A stretch of DNA of 64,000 nucleotides from Bilabrum cf. latius (lineage: Eukaryota > Bigyra: Bicosoecida > Bigyra > Bicosoecida): positions 868,001 through 932,000 of the forward strand of contig OZ237738.1 of NCBI GenBank assembly GCA_965178125.1. The letters are read 5' to 3'. The notes under the pieces were generated by a model. It was given only the letters and a program-made list of their open reading frames with translations. It was not told the origin of the DNA and did no database searches. Every line of letters starts with the position of its first letter. Position 1 is the stretch's first letter. Of the stretch, positions 48,601 to 59,507 are shown piece by piece. A program made the position numbers and the translations under genes.

Positions 48601-51600
48601 ATCGTTCTCCACGAGCAAGCACTCGCGGTTGTCCGATCGATGAGGGGCGTGCGACTGCCACCTAGCGTGCGATCCATGTCTGAGGACTAGCTGGAAGCCG
48701 GGCTGCTGGCTTGTCTTGGGGCTGCAGGCCACCAGGAGACGGCGCTACAGCGGGCGTAGGGGTTGCTCGGCCAGGGTCAGGCTGGCAGTGGCCTTGATCC
48801 AGTCGTTCGGCCCGCCGGAATTGAAGCGGCCTGGCGATTGGGCAAGTGGGGGTCCTTGCAATCGTTGCTCCAGGCAAGGCAGAGCCACAACCGGCTCGAT
48901 GTGCATGGTGGTAGTTTCGAAAGCCATCAGTTTTCCGGTGCATTTGGTTCCTCATTCCTTGCCCTGCGAGATGCAGCCATGGCCAGTCAGCGGACTGCCG
49001 CTGGTGCAGCCTCCGTGCCCCGCTCCGTGTCCTCGTTCGCAACACCTACTGTTGCCCTCGGTCGGGTGCGGGAGCTGTATCGAGCTGTGCGTCCAGTGCA
49101 GCGGCTGCTGCTGCACGAGACAGAACAGGCAAAGGCGAGGCGCGACGCCTAGAACCTCGCTAGCATTTCTACCTCTGAACCGGGCAGCACTGGCGGGGCA
49201 CAATTGCATCATCAACGAATGGTATCATCTCTAGCCGTGTTGCGACCAACCCCAAGCCTTTTGCCGTCAGCTTGCCGCCTGGATGGTGTGCTGATCGGAG
49301 CGCAGCAAGGAGGGGGGAGGGCAAGAGAGTTGGCGCTGCAGCTGTTACTCGGAAGCTCTTCGAGCAGGCTGCGGAGTCACGGCGATGCGTCTGCAAGGAC
49401 TGGGGACCACAGTAGCCGCACCGACCCCAGGCGGGCATTTGACGCCATAGCGACGCCGCAGTTCTTGGATTGCTGCAGGAGGCTTGGGGAAGGGCTTGCA
49501 GCGGCTCGCATAGCAGTGGGGCGTCGACTGGCAGAGGACTCGCCGGCTGGATACGGTGCGTGCTACCCGCACATCGTGCGGCTGCATCTGCTACGTGACA
49601 TGGAGCTTGCTGCGCGGTCTCTTGTGGAGCCGTCGGCCTAGGCTAGGCTGGCTGTGCTGCGAAGGCTGCTTCCCGAAGAGCGAATGAGGATGATGCGGCA
49701 GGATCTTGACACGCTGGAGCCAGTCCTGTCTTTGCACCGCATGCTCTTGCAATCTTTGGTAGGGAACCGGGCTCTGGTCGGCGAGGCATGGCTGCAGCTG
49801 GCCAAAGCAGCCCGGGACAGCGGCCGCTTCGCCACCGCCGATGCTGCCCTGCAGCACGCCGCGGGCCTGGGCAACGCCAAGGCGCGGCTGCACCGCGCCA
49901 AGCTGCTACACATGAAGGGCGACACGCTGGCGGCTCTCCACGAGATTGAGCCGGTTGAGATCAGCCACGAGCGTCTGCACGAGCGCGCAGCTTCCGTGCA
50001 GGACAAGCAAGCCAGGCACCTGGAGTCGAGACGGATCTTGCACGCGACCTCCTGGATGATCGAGGCAGACCGCGTGTCCTCGAGGATCGACGAGAGGTAC
50101 CAAGCAGCGATGAAGATGACGGCTCGACGGGACAAGCTGTACTTTCACATGGGGCTGTGGTACGATCGGTGCTTGCAGAGGCTGATGGACAGGGCCGATT
50201 CGCTGTCCCTGCGACACGGTAGCATGGCAGACAGCGGAGGTAATCGAGGGCGTTCCAAGAGCGGCGGCGCAGGCGGTCGCTCGGGGGTGGAGGCGTCCGC
50301 TCGAGAGATGGCCAGCCTCCACAGGCAGAGGGACGAGCTCGTATTCCTTGCGGCCAACATGTACGCCAAGGCGCTACGGCTGGGGGAGCACAGGTTCGTG
50401 TACCAGGCCATGCCTAGGCTGCTCACGCTTGTGCTGGACTACGGGGCAGCTGTGCAGCGCACAGCCGGCGCGGCGACTTTGGCAGGGGCTGGGGCGGTCG
50501 GTGGCAGCGGCAGCGGTGCTGTGACGCTATCGCAGATGCGCTCCTCTGATGAGATCCGGTCGCGCTCGGCCAGGATGGGGGACGCGCGGCAGGAAACGCT
50601 CAGTCGGCTCCTGCGCCGCATCGGCACGCTGCGAGACAACCTGCCGGGATACCTGTGGATGCTGGCCATGCCGCAGCTGGTGTCTCGGCTGTGCCATCGG
50701 CACCCGGACGTGATATCCATGATGTTCGACGTGATGAAGAGCATCGTGTACACGTACCACCAAGAGTCGCTGTGGATGGTCACCGGCCTAACAAAGAGCA
50801 GGGTGGCGATCCGAAAGCAGAGGGGGGAGAAGATCTGCCAAGCCGTCCGACGAGCCAGCCAGAACCACCAGCGGTCCATCGACATGCACAGCAGCCTCTT
50901 CGGGGACCTCATCCGTACCGCACAGCAGAAGCCCAAGGATTCCAAGGCGAAATCCATGAGCGTCCGCATCTCAAGCTCTCGGCAGTTCCGGGCGGTGCCG
51001 GTGCTCCTACCTACTCAGTCCGCGCTCACTGTGCGCCTCCCGGCTGGAGGAGCTTCAGGGGCTGCATCCGCGGCTGCAACGGCTGCCGCGGGCAGCGGTG
51101 CGGGCGGTGCATACCAGGCTGGGCATGGCGCGCTGGCAGGCTTCCCCCCGGCGGGAGTGCGCCCCACGATCGACCAGTTTGAGCAGCGAGCCAAGGTGAT
51201 GTCGAGCAAGGAGAAGCCCAAGCAGCTGACTGCCGTGGGCTCGGACGGTCGCAGGTACCACTTCCTGTGCAAGCAGGAGCTCTCGGGCGACTTGCGCAAG
51301 GACGCCCGCATGATGGAGCACTCCACGGTGGTGAACCGGCTGCTGGCGTCGGACCACGAGGCCAGCAGGCGCGCGCTCCGGCTGCGCACCTACAGCGTGA
51401 TCGTGACGAGCGAGAGCACGGGGCTCATGGAGTGGGTGGAAAACTGCACGCCGTTGCGCTTCGCCGTCAAGGAGGTCTACAATGACCTGGGCGTTGACAG
51501 TCCCATGCACCTAACGCTCCGTGTCATGAAGCCGCTGCAGAAGAACCAGGACAACCAGAATCAGACCACAGCAGCCACGGCAAGGTTCTTCGCCTCTGAG

Positions 51601-52386
51601 GTGCAGCCACAGTTCCCTGCGGTGCTGCACAGGTACCATCTGAAGCGCTTCGCTGACCCGGAGCGGTGGCTCCGGGCTCGGCAGCGGTTCACACGAAGCA
51701 CGGCCTGCTGGGCCATGGTGGGCCATCTGCTTGGGCTGGGCGATCGCCACGGAGAGAACCTGCTGATGGACGACACGAGCGGGGATCAGGTGCACGTGGA
51801 CTTCGACTGCCTGTTTGACAAGGGGCTGTCCCTGTCACGGCCCGAGGTGGTGCCCTTCCGCCTCACCGCCAACGTGCTGGATGCGATGGGCCTTTGGGGG
51901 TACGAGGGAGGCATGCGTCGGTCCAGCGAGGCGTGCATGGCGGTGCTACGTGCGAACGGGAGCACGCTGCTGGGCGTGCTGGAGTCCTTCGTGTACGATC
52001 CACTGGTGGAGTGGACTCGAAGCAAGAGCAAGGGAGGGAGGCACTCTTCTTCTTCTTCCTCGTCTTCGTCCTCGTCGGCGGCCGCGGGTGGCGCGGTGCT
52101 GCCGACCGACGAGGTGCCCAGCACGGCGGTGGGGGGCGAGGTGGAGAACATCGCCGGTGTGACGATTGTGAGGCACATCAAGGAGAGGCTGCGGGGAGGG
52201 TACAACGTGCGGCCGCCGCACCGGGACAAGTACAACGTGAGGACGAGGAGGCACGCTGCGGACGATGGCAGGCTTGCGGGGGGTCGCACGATCGGGGTGC
52301 AGGCGCAGGTGCACCGGCTGATCTCCGAGGCGTCATCGGTGGAGAACCTGGCCTAGATGTACGTTGGGTGGATGCCGTTCTTGTGA
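39613..52386 (+). CDS. ATR: ATR-like checkpoint kinase (PIKK)
   Basis: One 4,257-residue frame, ATG 39613 to TGA 52384–52386, with roughly 33 in-frame TAGs and no TAA or TGA. ATR senses RPA-coated ssDNA with ATRIP and phosphorylates Ser-Gln/Thr-Gln sites in the nucleus. The N-terminal ~3,000 residues are HEAT-like helices with disordered Ser-rich inserts; AAFAIQEVL and ILPFWQSDY match ATR's HEAT/FAT border. The FAT region (~3200–3750) includes EAWLQLAKAARDSGRF and LPQL-type helices (AMPQLVSRLCH). The kinase domain (~3855–4150) has RTYSVI, GLGDRHGENLL (catalytic loop) and VHVDFDCLF. The FATC ends MYVGWMPFL after a TAG at 52354, where ATR/TOR proteins have Gln. All catalytic motifs are intact. 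ATR is usually 2,300–2,700 residues, so this copy is unusually long. The true start may lie upstream of the transposon junction. Confidence 0.9.
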
Positions 52387-52392
52387 AGTTGA

Positions 52393-53013
52393 GCGCCTCA
52401 GGTCTCAGGTCTGGGGTCGGGGAGGGGGGCGCTGCAGTGCACTGCACTGTGCCTTCTCCCGCGGGGCCGTGGGTGCTCAAGCTGCGGTTGGGAGTACAGA
52501 CTAGGATTGCGAGGGAGTCGAGATTGGGCTGCAATTCGCACATTCTGCCTTGATTCCGATACGAGGCATTTCGACCGCCATCGCCCTCCTGCCTCTGAAT
52601 TCGTGCACAGGCTGAGGGGAAGCGCGCGGCGTGTGCCTGACGGGAGGGGTGCCGTCACAGCCGTGGCACAGGCCAAGCAAGAGAAGATCGGGATCCAGGG
52701 CTCGAGATCTGGCGCCGCGGCTGGGGCCAGTGCGGGTGCGGGTAGAGTGGGCGGTTCCGTAGGTGATGGTGGCTCTGGGCTGGGGCAGGGGTCCGCGGCA
52801 TCCACCAAGGAGGCCTTCTCCGTGGACGCGCTGGCGGCCCAGCTGAAGCGGTCCGACGAGGCCCTGATCAAGGGCCAGGCGTGGAGGGAGAAGCGGGCGG
52901 GGGCGCAGCAGCAGCAGCAGCAGAAGCAGCAGCAGCTGCAGGCGCGCAGGGAGAGGGTGGAGAAGGCGTCTGGCGAAGGAGGGGCAGCGAGCGAGAACGG
53001 CGCTTCTCCGTGA
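52393..53013 (+). CDS. Gln-rich repeat-unit ORF, copy 1
   Basis: Open frame just downstream of the ATR stop, ending at TGA 53011–53013, with no internal ATG near its 5' end, so the start is unresolved (a CACAG|G acceptor-like site near 52668 suggests a spliced exon). The predicted protein has a Gly/Ala/Ser-rich segment, a helical segment (FSVDALAAQLKRSDEALIKG) and a CAG-encoded Gln run (6 Q, K, 3 Q) before a charged tail. It recurs at 57154–57813, 60240–60826 and 63602–64000 with the frame kept and the Gln run varying. That suggests it is translated. I do not recognise it. Confidence 0.4.
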   Translation, partial: APQVSGLGSGRGALQCTALCLLPRGRGCSSCGWEYRLGLRGSRDWAAIRTFCLDSDTRHFDRHRPPASEFVHRLRGSARRVPDGRGAVTAVAQAKQEKIGIQGSRSGAAAGASAGAGRVGGSVGDGGSGLGQGSAASTKEAFSVDALAAQLKRSDEALIKGQAWREKRAGAQQQQQQKQQQLQARRERVEKASGEGGAASENGASP

Positions 53014-53401
53014 GGAGGGATGTGGTGGGCTGTGCGTGGCCTGTTTGCTTCCTGTGAAGCTGATGTTCCAAGTAAGCGAGGCCGCCACGCCAGGCAAAGG
53101 CCGAGCACCTTGAAGTTGTGAACTTCTTGAAGATGAAAACAGCCTGAACCGGACCAGAGTGGATCGATCTCACCGACTCATTGTCAGTTTCATCGATACT
53201 GTTTCGAGTGCAGCATCCCCAACTAAAGCCTTTCTAGATACAGGGTTGAGTTGGAGCGAATCAGAACTAGCCGGCGAACAGGTACACAAGAGAAGGGCGT
53301 GCACAGTAAAGCTCGTATTCCCTGTCATTCTGACGTCGGCAGCCACCTGGCTGGCCTGCGTATCAGCAGTCGATACTGGATACAAATACTGCCTGGAAGC
53401 C
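53014..53401. promoter_or_regulatory. Spacer between Gln-rich ORF and zinc-finger gene, unit 1
   Basis: 388 bp, almost the same in all three units. It includes a perfect hairpin GAAGTT-GTG-AACTTC at 53112–53126 shortly after the ORF stop, and the zinc-finger frame is open from ~53159. It presumably holds the 3' UTR of the Gln-rich ORF and the zinc-finger promoter. Confidence 0.4.
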
Positions 53402-55051
53402 ATGGAGCAAGCAGCAGGTGCACGCTCAGGGGAGGTGATCGATCTCGTCAGCAGCGACTCAAGCGACAGCGACTCTGGTGGAAGCGATGTCGAGGTTCCC
53501 GACCGCCGCATGAGCACGATTGCTGCATCGCTCTCATTGACCAGCAGTCGGTAGTGGGGCAGGCGAGAGGCAGGTGGGAAAGGTAGGGCCCGAGATTCAG
53601 CGAGCGATCGAGCCAAAGCTGTTCCCACGTCCATCGTGGCGTCGGGACACTCCAGCAGCAGCGCAATGTTGCCGCAAGAAGTGCAATCTTCAATGCAGTC
53701 AAGCTCAGGGGTAGATGCAAGCGGCGGCACCGATGCCTCTTTGGGCCAGAAGCGAGGCAGGCAGGTAGAGGCGAGGTCAGCAGACAGCTAGAGCGGATCG
53801 AGGGGAAAGAGACGGCGTGGGCAGGCAGGCGCAATCGGGGCAGGACATCGGTGCAGCATGTGCGGGCAGGCGTTCGGTGTGGCAGGCCATCTCAGGACGC
53901 ACATGAGGACTGTGCACATGGGCGAGCGCAAGCACGAGTGCATGGAGTGCGGCAAGTCATTCGGACAGGCAGGCAGTCTCAGGAGGCACATGAGGACTGT
54001 GCATGTTGGGGAGCGCAAGCACGAGTGCAGTGTGTGCGGCAAGTCATTCGGGCTGGCAGGCCATCTCAGGAGGCACATGAGGACCGTGCATCTGGGCGAG
54101 CGCAAGCACGAGTGCATGGTGTGCGGCAAGTCATTCGGTGTGGCAGGCAGTCTCAGGAGGCACATGAGCACTGTGCATTTGGGCGAGCGCAACCACGAGT
54201 GCATGGAGTGCGGCAAGTCATTCGGTGCGGCAGGCAGTCTCAGGACGCACATGAGGACCGTGCATCTGGGCGAGCGCAATCACGAGTGCAGTGTGTGCGG
54301 CAAGTCATTCGGACAGGCAAGCAATCTCAGGATGCACATGAGGACGGTGCACCTGGGCGAGCGCAAGCACGAGTGCAGTGTGTGCGGCAAGTCATTCGGG
54401 CTGGCAGGCAGTCTCAGGACGCACATGTCCACCGTGCATGTTGGGGAGCGCAAGCACGAGTGCAGTGTGTGCGGCAAGTCATTCGGACAGGCAGGCAGTC
54501 TCAGGAAGCACATGTCCACCGTGCATCTGGGCGAGCGCAAGCACGAGTGCATGGTGTGCGGTAAGTTATTCGGGCGGGCAAGCAATCTCAGGACGCACAT
54601 GTCCACCGTGCACATGAGCGAGCGCAAGCACGAGTGCAGTGTGTGCGGCAAGTCATTCGGGCGGGCAGGCGATCTCAGGACGCACATGAGGACCGTGCAT
54701 CTGGGCGAGCGCAACCACGAGTGCATGGAGTGCGGCAAGTCATTCGGACAGGCAGGCAATCTCAGGAGGCACATGAGGACCGTGCACATGGGCGAGCGCA
54801 AGCACGAGTGCATGGAGTGCGGCAAGTCATTCGGGCTGGCAAGCAATCTCAGGACGCACATGAGGACCGTGCATCTGGGCGAGCGCAAGCACGAGTGCAG
54901 TGTGTGCGGCAAGTCATTCGGGGAGGCAGGCAGTCTCAGGAGGCACATGAGGACCGTGCATCTGGGCGAGCGCAAGCACGAGTGCAGTGTGTGCGGCAAG
55001 TCATTCGGGCTGGCAGGCTCACTCAGGAGGCATACGCGGGGTTGCCATTGA
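53402..55051 (+). CDS. C2H2 zinc-finger protein with SIM, copy A (14 fingers)
   Basis: 549-residue putative DNA-binding protein, ATG 53402 to TGA 55049–55051. The N-terminus has EVIDLVSSDSSDSDS, a canonical SUMO-interacting motif (hydrophobic core followed by phosphorylatable Ser/Asp). A Ser-rich region and a basic stretch (GKRRRG, likely NLS) follow. Then come 14 tandem C2H2 fingers of 28 residues (84 bp), consensus C-x2-C-GKSFG-x-A-x-x-L-x-x-H-x4-H with linker LGERKHE. Fingers are nearly identical except at helix positions -1 (Q, L, V, A, R, E), 2 (G/S), 3 (S, N, H, D) and 6 (T, R, K, M), the residues that read DNA bases. Two TAG codons (53552, 53789) precede the array and are kept in all copies. 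Target unknown. Confidence 0.85.
53858..55048 (+). repeat. 84-bp zinc-finger minisatellite, array A
   Basis: Fourteen tandem 84-bp units encoding the fingers. Units differ mainly in the codons for helix positions -1, 2, 3 and 6 and in CMVC/CMEC/CSVC after the linker. Such an array is prone to unequal crossing-over and gene conversion, as copy-number differences with array B show. Confidence 0.85.
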
Positions 55052-55686
55052 TTCGCTTGCAGTCTTGAACCTAGACTACAGATCAGATTTGTTCCTTCAA
55101 CCACAGTCTGCAGCGAGTGGCTCGGCGCTCGCTTTTGGATTGTGCACGCTGCATGAAATAAGGGGGAAGCTTAGGATGTCAGGACTAGATGTCCTGCACG
55201 TACCCCTCTTGTTCCTGTTACATGTACTCGGACATCAGGATTGAAGCTACGGGGAGCAGAGGTGAGACGGAAGACGAGGTGGGTGCAGGAGGACAGGAGG
55301 TGGAGAAGAACAGATGGAACACCGGCACAGGCGACGATAGTGCGGTGTCAATAGGGAGATCACAACGGGAGGAATGGGGGCTCCAGGTGCAAGGCGCGAG
55401 GGAGACGCGGGTGGCAGCGGGCTGCATGGCCAGCAGCGCGCAGAGGGCCAACAGGCGGGTGGACAGATGGGGCGCACGGCAGGTCGGCCAGGACCGGCGC
55501 GTGCAAGCTGAAAGGATAGGGCCAAGGCGGCAATGCAGGGAGCAAAGCACACGGTCCCTAGGGCGGGGAACAGGAACAGGAAGCCATGTGGCGGCGAGGC
55601 CAGTCGGTTGCATGGGCTTACGTAGGTACGATGGTACGCACCCATGCCTGGCAGGACCTTGACACTCGACTGCAGCACGTCCGAGG
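55052..55686. repeat. Unit tail 1, with an inverted internal segment
   Basis: Tail of the first unit, homologous to 59508–60240 and 62868–63601. The segment from about 55213 to 55600 is the reverse complement of the corresponding part of the other two tails (for example 59740–60118). The outer parts (gatgtcctgcacg on the left; ggtacgatggtacg and the following ~50 bp on the right) stay in normal orientation. No convincing gene. Confidence 0.8.
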
Positions 55687-57176
55687 CTCTTCGGGGACCT
55701 CATCTGCACCGCGCAGCAGAAGCCCAAGGATTCCAAGGCGAAATCCATGAGCGTCCGCATCTCAAGCTCTCGGCAGTTCCGGGCGGTGCCGGTGCTCCTA
55801 CCTACTCAGTCCGCGCTCACTGTGCGCCTCCCGGCTGGAGGAGCTTCAGGGGCTGCATCTGCGGCTGCAACGGCTGCCGCGGGCAGCGGTGCGGGCGGTG
55901 CATACCAGGCTGGGCATGGCGCGCTGGCAGGCTTCCCCCCGGCGGGAGTGCGCCCCACGATCGACCAGTTTGAGCAGCGAGCCAAGGTGATGTCGAGCAA
56001 GGAGAAGCCCAAGCAGCTGACTGCCGTGGGCTCGGACGGTCGCAGGTACCACTTCCTGTGCAAGCAGGAGCTCTCGGGCGACTTGCGCAAGGACGCCCGC
56101 ATGATGGAGCACTCCACGGTGGTGAACCGGCTGCTGGCGTCGGACCACGAGGCCAGCAGGCGCGCGCTCCGGCTGCGCACCTACGCGTGATCGTGACGAG
56201 CGAGAGCACGGGGCTCATGGAGTGGGTGGAAAACTGCACGCCGTTGCGCTTCGCCGTCAAGGAGGTCTACAATGACCTGGGCGTTGACAGTCCCATGCAC
56301 CTAACGCTCCGTGTCATGAAGCCGCTGCAGAAGAACCAGGACAACCAGAATCAGACCACTGCAGCCACGGCAAGGTTCTTCGCCTCTGAGGTGCAGCCAC
56401 AGTTCCCTGCGGTGCTGCACAGGTACCATCTGAAGCGCTTTGCTGACCCGGAGCGGTGGCTCCGGGCTCGGCAGCGGTTCACACGAAGCACGGCCTGCTG
56501 GGCCATGGTGGGCCATCTGCTTGGGCTGGGCGACCGCCACGGAGAGAACCTGCTGATGGACGACACGAGCGGGGATCAGGTGCACGTGGACTTCGACTGC
56601 CTGTTTGACAAGGGACTGTCCCTGTCACGGCCCGAGGTGGTGCCCTTCCGCCTCACTGCCAACGTGCTGGATGCGATGGGCCTTTGGGGGTACGAGGGAG
56701 GCATGCGTCGGTCCAGCGAGGCGTGCATGGCGGTGCTACGTGCGAACGGGAGCACGCTGCTGGGCGTGCTGGAGTCCTTCGTGTACGATCCACTGGTGGA
56801 GTGGACTCGAAGCAAGAGCAAGGGAGGGAGGCACTCTTCTTCTTCTTCCTCGTCTTCGTCCTCGTCGGCGGCCGCGGGTGGCGCGGTGCTGCCGACCGAC
56901 GAGGTGCCCAGCACGGCGGTGGGGGGCGAGGTGGAGAACATCGCCGGTGTGACGATTGTGAGGCACATCAAGGAGAGGCTGCGGGGAGGGTACAACGTGC
57001 GGCCGCCGCACCGGGACAAGTACAACGTGAGGACGAGGAGGCACGCTGCGGACGATGGCAGGCTTGCGGGGGGTCGCACGATCGGGGTGCAGGCGCAGGT
57101 ACACCGGCTGATCTCCGAGGCGTCATCGGTGGAGAACCTGGCCTAGATGTACGTTGGGTGGATGCCGTTCTTGTGA
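55687..57176 (+). pseudogene. Duplicated ATR 3' fragment (FAT–kinase–FATC)
   Basis: Near-identical copy of 50896–52386, the last ~490 codons of the ATR-like gene. It has no promoter or upstream coding region, since the copy begins directly after a unit tail. A single A is missing at about 56184 relative to the parent (parent TAC AGC GTG, copy TAC GCG TGA), which creates a premature TGA at 56188–56190 before the kinase domain. Beyond it the kinase motifs and the FATC TAG (57144–57146) are preserved in another frame. A few synonymous or silent-looking substitutions show it is recent. A functional product is unlikely, though a truncated kinase-domain peptide from a downstream start cannot be excluded. 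Confidence 0.85.
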
Positions 57177-57701
57177 AGTTGAGCGCCTCAGGTCTCAGGT
57201 CTGGGGTCGGGGGTCGGGGAGGGGGGCGCTGCAGGGCACTGCACTGTGCCTTCTCCCGCGGGGCCGTGGGTGCTCAAGCTGCGGTTGGGAGTACAGACTA
57301 GGATTGCGAGGGAGTCGAGATTGGGCTGCAATTCGCACATTCTGCCTTGATTCCGATACGAGGCATCTCGACCGCCATCGCCCTCCTGCCTCTGGATTCG
57401 TGCACAGGCTGAGGGGAAGCGCGCGGCGTGTGCCTGACGGGAGGGGGTCCGTCGCAGCCGTGGCACAGGCCAAGCAAGACAAGATCGGGATCCGGGGCTC
57501 GAGATCTGGCGCCGCGGCGGGGGCCGGTGCGGGGGCGGGTGGAGTGGGCGGTTCCGTGGGTGATGGTGGCTCTGGGCTGGGGCAGGGGTCCGCGGCATCC
57601 ACCAAGGAGGCCTTCTCCGTGGACGCGCTGGCGGCCCAGCTGAAGCGGTCCGATGAGGCCCTGATCAAGGGCCAGGCGTGGAGGGAGAAGCGGGCGGGGG
57701 C

Positions 57702-57736
<35 letters not shown>

Positions 57737-57813
57737 TGCAGGCGCGCAGGGAGAGGGTGGAGAAGGCGTCTGGCGAAGGAGGGGCAGCGAGCGAGAACGG
57801 CGCTTCTCCGTGA
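57154..57813 (+). CDS. Gln-rich repeat-unit ORF, copy 2
   Basis: Copy of the Gln-rich ORF following the ATR pseudogene, in the same arrangement as copy 1 follows ATR. The frame is open from before 57154 to TGA 57811–57813. The CAG run is longer and unbroken (about 11 Gln, lacking the Lys of copies 1 and 3), a microsatellite length change that leaves the frame intact. Start unresolved. Confidence 0.4.
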
Positions 57814-58205
57814 GGAGGGATGTGGTGGGCTGCGTGTGGCCTGATTGCTTCCTGTGAAGCTGGTGTTCCAAGTAAGTGAGGCCGCCACGCCAGGCAAAGG
57901 CCCAGCACCTTGAAGTTGTGAACTTCTTGAAGATGAAAACAGCCTGAACCGGACCAGAGTCGATCGATCTCACCGACGCATTGTCAGTTTCATCGATACT
58001 GTTTCGACTGCAGCATCCCCAACTAAAGCCTTTCTAGATACAGGGTTGAGTTGGAGCGAATCAGAACTGGCCGTCGAACAGGTACACACACAAGAGAAGG
58101 TCGTGCACAGTAAAGCTCGTATCCCCTGTCATTCTGTAGTCGGCGGCCACCTGGCTGGCTTGCGTATCAGCAGTTGATACTGGATACAAATACTGCCTGG
58201 AAGCC
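57814..58205. promoter_or_regulatory. Spacer between Gln-rich ORF and zinc-finger gene, unit 2
   Basis: Equivalent of 53014–53401, with the same GAAGTT-GTG-AACTTC hairpin at 57912–57926. No other feature seen. Confidence 0.4.
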
Positions 58206-59507
58206 ATGGAGCAAGCAGCAGGTGCACGCTCAGGGGAGGTGATCGATCTCGTCAGCAGCGACTCAAGCGACAGCGACTCTGGTGAAAGCGATGTCGAGGT
58301 TCCCGACCGCCGCATGAGCACGATTGCTGCATCGCTATCATTGACCAGCAGTCGGTAGTGGGGCAGGCGAGAGGCAGGTGGGAAAGGTAGGGCCCGAGAT
58401 CAAGCCAGTGATCGAGCCAAAGCTGTTCCCACGCCCATCGTGGCGTCGGGACACTCCAGCAGCAACGCAATGTTACCGCAAGAAGAAGAATCTTCAATGC
58501 AGTCAAGCTCAGGGGTAGATGCAAGCGGCGGCACCGATGCCTCTGTGGGCCAGAAGCGAGGCAGGCAGGTAGAGGCGAGGTCAGCAGACAGCTAGAGCGG
58601 ATCGAGGGGAAAGAGACGGCGTGGGCAGGCAGGCGCAATCGGGGCAGGACATCGGTGCAGCGTGTGCGGGCAGGCGTTTGGACAGGCAGGCAGTCTCAGG
58701 ACGCACATGAGGACCGTGCATCTGGGCGAGCGCAAGCACGAGTGCAGTGTGTGCGGCAAGTCATTCGGGCAGGCAGGCAGTCTCAGGACGCACATGAGGA
58801 CTGTGCATCTGGGCGAGCGCAAGCACGAGTGCATGGTGTGCGGCAAGTCATTCGGGGAGGCAGGCTCACTCAGGACGCACATGAGGACCGTGCACATGGG
58901 CGAGCGCAAGCACGAGTGCAGTGTGTGCGGCAAGTCATTCGGACGGGCAGGCGATCTCAGGACGCACATGAGGACCGTGCATCTGGGCGAGCGCAAGCAC
59001 GAGTGCATGGTGTGCGGCAAGTCATTCGGGCGGGCAAGCGATCTCAGGACGCACATGAGGACCGTGCACCTGGGCGAGCGCAAGCACGAGTGCATGGAGT
59101 GCGGCAAGTCATTCGGACAGGCAGGCAATCTCAGGACGCACATGAGGACCGTGCATCTGGGCGAGCGCAAGCACGAGTGCAGTGTGTGCGGCAAGTCATT
59201 CGGGCGGGCAGGCCATCTCAGGACGCACATGAGGACCGTGCATCTGGGCGAGCGCAAGCACGAGTGCATGGTGTGCGGCAAGTCATTCGGTGCGGCAGGC
59301 AGTCTCAGGAGGCACATGAGGACTGTGCATCTGGGCGAGCGCAAGCACGAGTGCAGTGTGTGCGGCAAGTCATTCGGGCTTGCAGGCAATCTCAGGACGC
59401 ACATGAGGACCGTGCATCTGGGCGAGCGCAAGCACGAGTGCATGGAGTGCGGCAAGTCATTCGGACAGGCAGGCGATCTCAAGAGGCACACGCGAGGTTG
59501 CCACTGA
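58206..59507 (+). CDS. C2H2 zinc-finger protein with SIM, copy B (10 fingers)
   Basis: 433 residues, ATG 58206 to TGA 59505–59507. It has the same layout as copy A: SIM (EVIDLVSSDSSDSDS), Ser-rich spacer, basic GKRRRG, two conserved TAG codons, then ten fingers. Finger specificity residues (-1/3/6) in order: QST, QST, EST, RDT, RDT, QNT, RHT, AST→R at 6, LNT, QDR. The order differs from copies A and C, so the predicted DNA target differs. The shorter array accounts for the ~340-bp difference in unit length. The last finger ends HTRGCH, as in the other copies. It is intact and probably functional. Confidence 0.85.

Noticed and set aside
1220-52386. TAG-interrupted genes as pseudogenes or sequencing errors
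   Set aside because: Only TAG, never TAA or TGA, interrupts the frames, no frameshifts accompany it, and it occurs in nearly every gene including catalytically intact ones.
1220-52386. TAG as Leu, Tyr or pyrrolysine instead of Gln
   Set aside because: The FATC, rhomboid FQVYR and polyQ contexts point to Gln; pyrrolysine is not expected in nuclear genes and would not be this frequent. A formal alignment test is still needed.
52398-53108. Minus-strand frame with long Cys runs opposite the Gln-rich ORF (also in units 2 and 3)
   Set aside because: Poly-Cys is the antisense of the CAG repeat; the composition is not protein-like and there is no supporting motif.
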